Assembly (NCBI GenBank): GCA_027577595.1
Contig: JANBRJ010000012.1
Coordinates: 124,001 to 188,000 of the forward strand
Source of the DNA: Coemansia sp. RSA 487
Lineage: Eukaryota; Kickxellomycota; Kickxellomycetes; Kickxellales; Kickxellaceae
Direction of reading: 5' to 3'
DNA: 64,000 bases
The translations under genes and the position numbers were made by a program. Below, piece after piece: positions 63,101-64,000 of this stretch. Each line of letters opens with the position of its first letter. Position 1 is the stretch's first letter. Under the pieces are notes generated by a model, which was given only the letters and a program-made list of their open reading frames with translations, searched no databases and was not told the DNA's origin.

Positions 63101-63689
63101 CAGAGCGATCATGGACGCCATGCGCATCGTGCTCACGCCGGCGCTGCTCGTACTCATAATCATACTCATACACAGGCGCCCTGTGCTGCTGATAGTGGTA
63201 TTGTTGGGGCTGACCACGTGCCGCTGCATCGGTGTATCCATACTCGGGCCTTCCATATGCATCACGGTAATCGGAGTATTCTGGATGTCCCGAAACTGAC
63301 GCACGTTCGTCATACTGCGTCTGTGAATATTTCTGCACACGGGCATCGGGGTAGGCATACTGATCGTAGACGGATTCAGGATAGTCGCTAACTGTGGTGT
63401 TCATATCTGGGCGGGGTTGCTCGTAGATTGGATCATACTGTGAATACTCGTTTTGCCGGGGCTGGACATGTTGAGGCCGCTGTTGTTGCTGAGGCGGGCT
63501 TTGATAGGGTGCGCTTTGCCGATATGCGTTGTCCGAGGCCTGGTATGAAGCAGGGTGTTGCTGTTGCTGCTGCGTGTAGTGGCTCTCATTGTTTTGAGCC
63601 GCATCTCCGTCGGCGCCAGACTTGCTGCTGTGAGGAGACAGCAAGCTGTTGAGGTTGTGGCGGCTACTTGGAGACTGATCGTACGACAT
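57104..63689 (-). CDS. INO80: INO80 chromatin-remodelling ATPase
   Basis: Two exons, 62592-63689 (366 codons) and 57104-62434, joined in phase across a 157-nt intron (GTAAGT...TTCTGTAG); 2,142 residues. The DBINO domain is around 960-1060 (MRARRGMREMLMFWKRHEKE, ARKLNFLITQTELYSHFIGD). SNF2 lobe 1 contains ILADEMGLGKTVQSISLLAY with Walker A near 1195-1202, and LDEAQAIKS. After a long family-specific insertion, lobe 2 contains [35 protein letters not shown] and QAMDRAHRLGQTKQVVVYRL. Ino80 slides and spaces nucleosomes and exchanges H2A.Z, in a complex that includes Arp4 (4750-6147 here). Usual fungal length is 1,400-1,900. The extra is mostly the Tyr/Gln/His-rich exon 1 and the acidic region after it. 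Confidence 0.95.
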
Positions 63690-64000
63690 GCTATGGCCGA
63701 GTGAGCAGCTTTTTTGGTTAAATAAAACAAAAGCTTGCGCCTATTGTTTACAAATAAGATACAAAAGCAAAATTTAGAATTACGAAGGAATAAAACGAAA
63801 TTGTATAGCTCGAGAAAAATAGCCACGGAGTGAGTGAGTGTCCTACGCGTGTTTTGTTGTGAAAACCGGCAAATTTCAAGAAAAAAGGAGACGAAAGTCA
63901 GACCTGTAATAAAGTATAAACGAAATGTCCGAGCCAATATACTTTAAGAGATGGAAATAAATAAAAGGAAAAATGCATATCGTGATGAAGCAGCAAAGGA
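63690..64000. other. Upstream region of INO80 to window end
   Basis: 311 bp of AT-rich sequence, the INO80 leader and promoter. No gene is seen. Confidence 0.5.

Noticed and set aside
1-64000. Transposons, LTR or virus-like elements, CRISPR arrays, rRNA
   Set aside because: No reverse transcriptase, integrase, transposase or capsid-like frames, no long terminal repeats and no spaced direct repeats were seen; simple repeats are the only repeats.

Overview
The window looks like nuclear DNA of a filamentous, early-diverging fungus. Genes are compact and introns are few: 8 of the 23 protein gene models carry introns, usually one or two GT-AG introns of 59-420 nt. Intergenic DNA is AT-rich with long pyrimidine tracts upstream of starts, and coding DNA is more GC-rich. 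Fungal hallmarks are an O-mannosyltransferase, a Spg1/Tem1 septation GTPase, conventional kinesin with a fungal-type tail, a Spo12-like protein and a HAL4/NPR-type kinase. Homologues of ITFG2, dymeclin, Zng1 and a cold-shock-domain protein, which yeasts largely lack or have reduced, point away from Saccharomycotina. Kickxellomycotina (Coemansia-like) is my best guess, but it is inference. I see no operons, phage, CRISPR arrays or recognisable transposons.

Layout. 1-16 kb: 5' part of an ITFG2-like KICSTOR gene (-), ARMT1-type damage-control phosphatase (+), ARP4 (-), RPA49 (+), an orphan three-exon gene (-), a two-exon GATA-like/PHD regulator (+), and dymeclin (-). 17-31 kb: kinesin-1 (+), ZNG1 (+), a membrane-anchored M28 peptidase (-), a MED9-like protein (+), VPS18 (+) and PRP40 (+). 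31-42 kb: a cold-shock-domain protein (-), a 2.6-kb gene-free stretch, a TM9SF protein (+), a 52-residue secreted Cys/His-rich peptide (+), the 2-oxodicarboxylate carrier (+) and a 3.6-kb gene-free stretch. 42-64 kb: a HAL4-like kinase (+), a Spo12-like protein (+), UTP18 (-), tRNA-Gly(GCC) (+), a kanadaptin-like FHA protein (+), a PMT (-), an extended RAMP4-like ER protein (-), SPG1 (-) and the INO80 ATPase (-).

Most genes are housekeeping. They cover transcription and chromatin (RPA49, MED9, ARP4, INO80, GATA/PHD), RNA processing (PRP40, UTP18), endomembrane traffic and glycosylation (VPS18, dymeclin, TM9SF, PMT, RAMP4-like), motor transport, zinc handling and mitotic exit (SPG1, Spo12-like). 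Convergent neighbours sit only about 110-220 bp apart, and divergent pairs share promoters of 0.4-2.6 kb. The least ordinary items are the small secreted peptide at 37124, the orphan gene at 7975-8657 with a stop-containing intron whose length is a multiple of three, the long RAMP4-like protein, the fungal ITFG2, the Tyr/Gln-rich N-terminal exon of INO80, and the GATA-like/PHD gene.
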